A DNA stretch of 64,000 nt from Pseudomonas sp. LS.1a. Lineage in GTDB: Bacteria > Pseudomonadota > Gammaproteobacteria > Pseudomonadales > Pseudomonadaceae. This document shows, one piece after another, positions 61,092 to 64,000 of the stretch. The stretch is taken from contig NZ_CP092827.1 in assembly GCF_022533585.1 (NCBI RefSeq), forward strand, positions 2,458,001 through 2,522,000, in the 5' to 3' direction. The notes beneath the pieces were generated by a model. The model ran no database searches, was not told the origin of the DNA, and saw only the letters and a list, made by a program, of their open reading frames with translations. Position numbers and translations under genes: made by a program. Each line of letters starts with the position of its first letter. Within the stretch, counting starts at the first letter, position 1.

Positions 61092-62578
61092 AGTTTGAAC
61101 TGTGCATTGATCGACGTTCCTGATGTACTAGAGTCGATGCTGAACAACCCGCCCAGAGATTCAACGCGATAACGCAAACCGGCGAGCCCTAATCTGGTTC
61201 TGCCGGATATATCGAGTTGCATGGCGTCCGCCGCCATACCCGGACCACTATCCCTGACGCTGATATTTAATACCTGATCAATGTATTGCGCTTGGATGAC
61301 CTGACCCTCGCCGTTGGCATGACGGTAAGCGTTGTTGAGGGCTTCTTGCACAAAACGGTACAAACAGAGTTTGAGCGGCAGCGGCGTGGCGTCAGGTAGC
61401 GGCCCTAGGGCTAAGTTGACCTTGGTGCCGGTACGTTGCTCGTGCCGTTGCGCCACCAGTTGCAAATCTTCCACCAAGTTCAAATCGTTAATTTCCGGAA
61501 GTGCCAGACCTCGTGATAAATCGCGGATCTCCCGCAGTGCGTCGGTGGCGGCACCACGAATGGTTTCGAACGCCTCCTGATCGACATCCGAGCAGTTTTC
61601 GGTCAACTCGTCGAGCCAGATTAGAATCAATGTCAATAACTGCGCCGGCCCGTCGTGCAGGTCTGCACCAATCCGCCTCAAGTTGAGTTCGTTGACTCGA
61701 GAAAACTCCTGGGTCGCTGTCGCCATCTTGAGCTGGAGTTCGGCATTGCTGATGTGTAAGCGGGTTTGCTCCTGCAGCCGCAAGTGCAGCGCCACTTGTT
61801 GCTGCTGAATAATCTTGTCACCGCGTCGCACGATGAAGAAAAGCAGCGCCAGCATTGCCAACGTCGCGGCGCCCACGACCCCCCATACCTGCTGTCGGAC
61901 GCGATTGATCTCGAGCTCCAGAGTATCGGCCTTTTCATAAAATTCGCCCACAGCGATGATTTTCCTGGAGCTTAAATCCCGCAGGGGCGCGTAGATCTCG
62001 TAGAGCGGAACGTTTAGATTGCGCTCGAACTCGTTCTCATTCTGGCTCAGCTCTTCAAGGGCAGTGACCACTTTGCCCTTAAGCGCCTCGGTGATCTCGT
62101 CTATTGGGAATTTGTGGTTGGTGATGGCTTTATTCGTGCTGTAGACCACCGTGCCATCCGCTCGCCAGATCTTGATCGAGACAATGTGTTGATTTAACGC
62201 ACGATTTTCCATGAGGCGGTCCAGGGACTGGACACTTGCAGTCGAAAGGCTGTTGTCCCGGATCATCTCCTGCACATAGGGTTCCAGAAACGCTTCCATG
62301 TAGTGGGCGCCTGCTTCTGCCGCGCTTTGTACTGCGGCACTTTCTATTCGTTCGCTTACCAGCTTGCCGACGGAGAACATGGTCAGTCCCAGGATCACCG
62401 CAGCGGCAATGACAAACTGGGTCGAGTGACTTAGTTTGCGCGCTCGGCCCCTGATCCGGGTGCGCCAGATTCCATTGCGAACCTCCTCGCAAACAGGAGG
62501 GGCTGGTTCGACCAAAGGCTGAGCTTCATCTGCGATAGAAGTCTCATTTTTTGATTCGACCTTTGCATCTTTTGCCAT
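61088..62578 (-). CDS. NarX-type sensor histidine kinase
   Basis: A 496-residue membrane kinase. An N-terminal cytoplasmic tail, helix one (FVIAAAVILGLTMFSVGKLV), a ~170-residue periplasmic sensor, helix two (VVGAATLAMLALLFFIV), then a HisKA_3 domain with the phospho-His in ADLHDGPAQLL and an ATPase domain (NAYRHANGEGQ, DSGPGMAADA, RTRLGLAGLRYRV). It should phosphorylate the adjacent response regulator. Signal unknown. Confidence 0.85.
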   Translation of the reverse strand: MAKDAKVESKNETSIADEAQPLVEPAPPVCEEVRNGIWRTRIRGRARKLSHSTQFVIAAAVILGLTMFSVGKLVSERIESAAVQSAAEAGAHYMEAFLEPYVQEMIRDNSLSTASVQSLDRLMENRALNQHIVSIKIWRADGTVVYSTNKAITNHKFPIDEITEALKGKVVTALEELSQNENEFERNLNVPLYEIYAPLRDLSSRKIIAVGEFYEKADTLELEINRVRQQVWGVVGAATLAMLALLFFIVRRGDKIIQQQQVALHLRLQEQTRLHISNAELQLKMATATQEFSRVNELNLRRIGADLHDGPAQLLTLILIWLDELTENCSDVDQEAFETIRGAATDALREIRDLSRGLALPEINDLNLVEDLQLVAQRHEQRTGTKVNLALGPLPDATPLPLKLCLYRFVQEALNNAYRHANGEGQVIQAQYIDQVLNISVRDSGPGMAADAMQLDISGRTRLGLAGLRYRVESLGGLFSIDSSTSGTSINAQFKL

Positions 62579-62649
62579 CGGCTTGGTTCCCTGATCATCG
62601 TGATAAGTCGTTTGAAAAACCCAGCAACTCAGGATATCTGGAGACTGAC

Positions 62650-64000
62650 ATGTATGGGCTAAAGCGCTTCACTCTTAATCAAAACGATATTTCGTTTCTT
62701 GACCAGCAGGTTACGTTCCCGACCATTCATGTCGTCGGTTATAATGCCGCCGGCGATCCTCTTTACGGCTACAGTGGTTCGGACGGCAAGGTCCATGTGC
62801 TCGGTATACTCGGCAGCTTCAATCCCCTGGATATTCCGGTCGGCGAATCCCGCTGGTACAACGGCGCACGGGACCCGATCGGCTTGCGCGACGTCTCCGG
62901 TCACTTCAATAACCTGACCCAGGACGGACAGAGCTGGGGCAGTTTTGGTCAGAACTTCATTCGCCTGACCCATTCGGACTACACGCATTACGTTCATCAG
63001 AACCTGGATAACGCCGCATTGGCCGGACCGGGCATTCCCGCCGGTGTCACGCCCATAGCTGACAGTAGCTCACTGTATAGCGATCCAACAGCTTCACTAG
63101 TGGACTACACCCCCCGGATGATCAGCCAGACCATCGTCAGTGGCGGGGTAACTTTTGCTACCGATGCCAACGGGTACATCCAGCATACCGACACGGGCGT
63201 AGCGATCGTTACTGATCCGGGGATTCTGGGCACCATTGGCGAGGTGGATAGCACCTCACCGGATTCCGGGCAGTACTACATTCGCAACCAGAACACCGTC
63301 AGCGGTGACCCGTCGACAACCGGCTGGTTCACCTTGTTCGGGCAGTTTTTCGACCATGGGCTGGATTTCATCAACAAACCCAATCAGAACGCGACGATCA
63401 CTATTCCTCTGGCGCCGGATGATCCGCTGTACGGCTCCATCGGCCCGGACGGGCAGCCGGTTTACTCGATCAAAGTGCATCGGGCTTCGGTCAGCGAAGT
63501 GGACGGTCAAGGCCAGGCGCAATACGTCAACCTTGACTCGCCCTACATCGATCAGAATCAGACTTACGGCTCCAATGAGGCTGTGACTCAATTGCTGCGT
63601 CAATGGGTGGCGGACCCCAATCACCCCGGCCAGTTCATCGCGGGTGCGGCGCTGTTTGACGGCACAACCTTAAGCGACGAAGCCTCCTGGACCCTCAACG
63701 GTGTGCTGACCCATCAGACGTTGCCGACCCTGAGCGAATTGCGCGCTCATGTGCTGGCCACCGGTCGCGACGATCTGACCTGGGACGATATCGTGAACTT
63801 CCGCGTGCGGGATGCCAACGGCCATGTACTGGATGCCGATCCTGGGACCGCCGGTGTACAAGCGGTTTACACCCGCGAGGCGATCCTGCTGGACATGAAC
63901 CCGCACTTTGATGATATGCATATCGATCAAGCGAAACTGATGTCGCTGGATGCGCACATCACCAGCATCACGTTCGACACGAACAACCCTTATGGGATGG
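62650..64000 (+). CDS. Large heme-peroxidase-like protein, N-terminal part
   Basis: The frame starts at ATG 62650 (TGGAGA upstream) and is open to the window end, 450 codons. It begins LKRFTLNQNDISFLDQQVTF with no signal peptide, and carries the animal-peroxidase motif GWFTLFGQFFDHGLDFI; a later segment TWDDIVNFRVRDANG fits the same family. Such bacterial proteins are very long, end in RTX calcium repeats and are exported by type I secretion; P. putida has a known example. The C-terminus is out of view. Confidence 0.78.
   Translation, partial: MYGLKRFTLNQNDISFLDQQVTFPTIHVVGYNAAGDPLYGYSGSDGKVHVLGILGSFNPLDIPVGESRWYNGARDPIGLRDVSGHFNNLTQDGQSWGSFGQNFIRLTHSDYTHYVHQNLDNAALAGPGIPAGVTPIADSSSLYSDPTASLVDYTPRMISQTIVSGGVTFATDANGYIQHTDTGVAIVTDPGILGTIGEVDSTSPDSGQYYIRNQNTVSGDPSTTGWFTLFGQFFDHGLDFINKPNQNATITIPLAPDDPLYGSIGPDGQPVYSIKVHRASVSEVDGQGQAQYVNLDSPYIDQNQTYGSNEAVTQLLRQWVADPNHPGQFIAGAALFDGTTLSDEASWTLNGVLTHQTLPTLSELRAHVLATGRDDLTWDDIVNFRVRDANGHVLDADPGTAGVQAVYTREAILLDMNPHFDDMHIDQAKLMSLDAHITSITFDTNNPYGM

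Overview
The window looks like a chromosomal segment of a Pseudomonas, probably of the P. putida/fluorescens lineage. This is inferred from the high-GC coding style, the sfn/msu sulfur genes, a DddD-type DMSP cluster, a PotE antiporter and an Anr/FNR-controlled stress island. I found no rRNA, tRNA, CRISPR array or intact insertion sequence.

Region 1 (1-20.6 kb) is an organosulfur island. After a TrkH tail comes a betaine/DMSP-type ABC importer (ATPase and permease fused, plus a binding protein) overlapping a homocysteine S-methyltransferase. Next are two SfnB-like flavin oxidoreductases, diverging from an FMN reductase and the dimethylsulfone monooxygenase SfnG. Then comes a complete DddD-type dimethylsulfoniopropionate (DMSP) pathway: acuI, acuR, a LysR regulator (dddR), dddD, dddB, dddC and the BCCT importer dddT. 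Together these could import DMSP, cleave it to DMS and a C3 unit, burn the C3 unit to acetyl-CoA, and reclaim sulfur from oxidised DMS. Sigma-54 promoters with shared GGCTGTTG/CAACAGCC inverted repeats tie the ABC operon and both sfn units together, and a repeated AGAC-N5-GTCT operator ties acuI to acuR.

Region 2 (20.7-43.6 kb) is a low-oxygen/stress island headed by an FNR-type regulator with all four cluster cysteines. It holds four tandem-domain universal stress proteins, two GNAT acetyltransferases, a beta-CASP nuclease, two phosphoribosyltransferases, a PRPP synthetase, an erythromycin-esterase-like protein, a hemerythrin, Hsp20, a flavodehydrogenase, an antiporter, PotE and others. At least six good FNR/Anr boxes (TTGAT-N4-ATCAA) lie in its promoters. 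Several genes are decayed: MgtC-like, a dienelactone-hydrolase-like fragment, a fifth USP, a lipoprotein with a poly-C frameshift, DUF2252 with an in-frame TGA, and a ClC channel remnant.

Region 3 (43.6-59.7 kb) is the most unusual part. It is an operon-like biosynthetic cluster with an acyl carrier protein carrying a zinc ribbon, two catalytically complete ketosynthases each paired with a degenerate one, and a class III aminotransferase fused to an acyl-ACP-reductase (AAR-like) domain. Two ketoreductases and an export trio follow (outer-membrane barrel, LolA-like carrier, MMPL/RND pump). The inferred product is a lipid-like amine made by a type II system. A MerR-type promoter at its head is nearly duplicated before a quinone-reductase gene at the other end, next to a MerR regulator, which suggests one regulator brackets the cluster.

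Region 4 (59.7-64 kb) has a mostly empty intergenic stretch, a NarXL-like two-component pair and the start of a large secreted heme-peroxidase-like protein cut by the window end.
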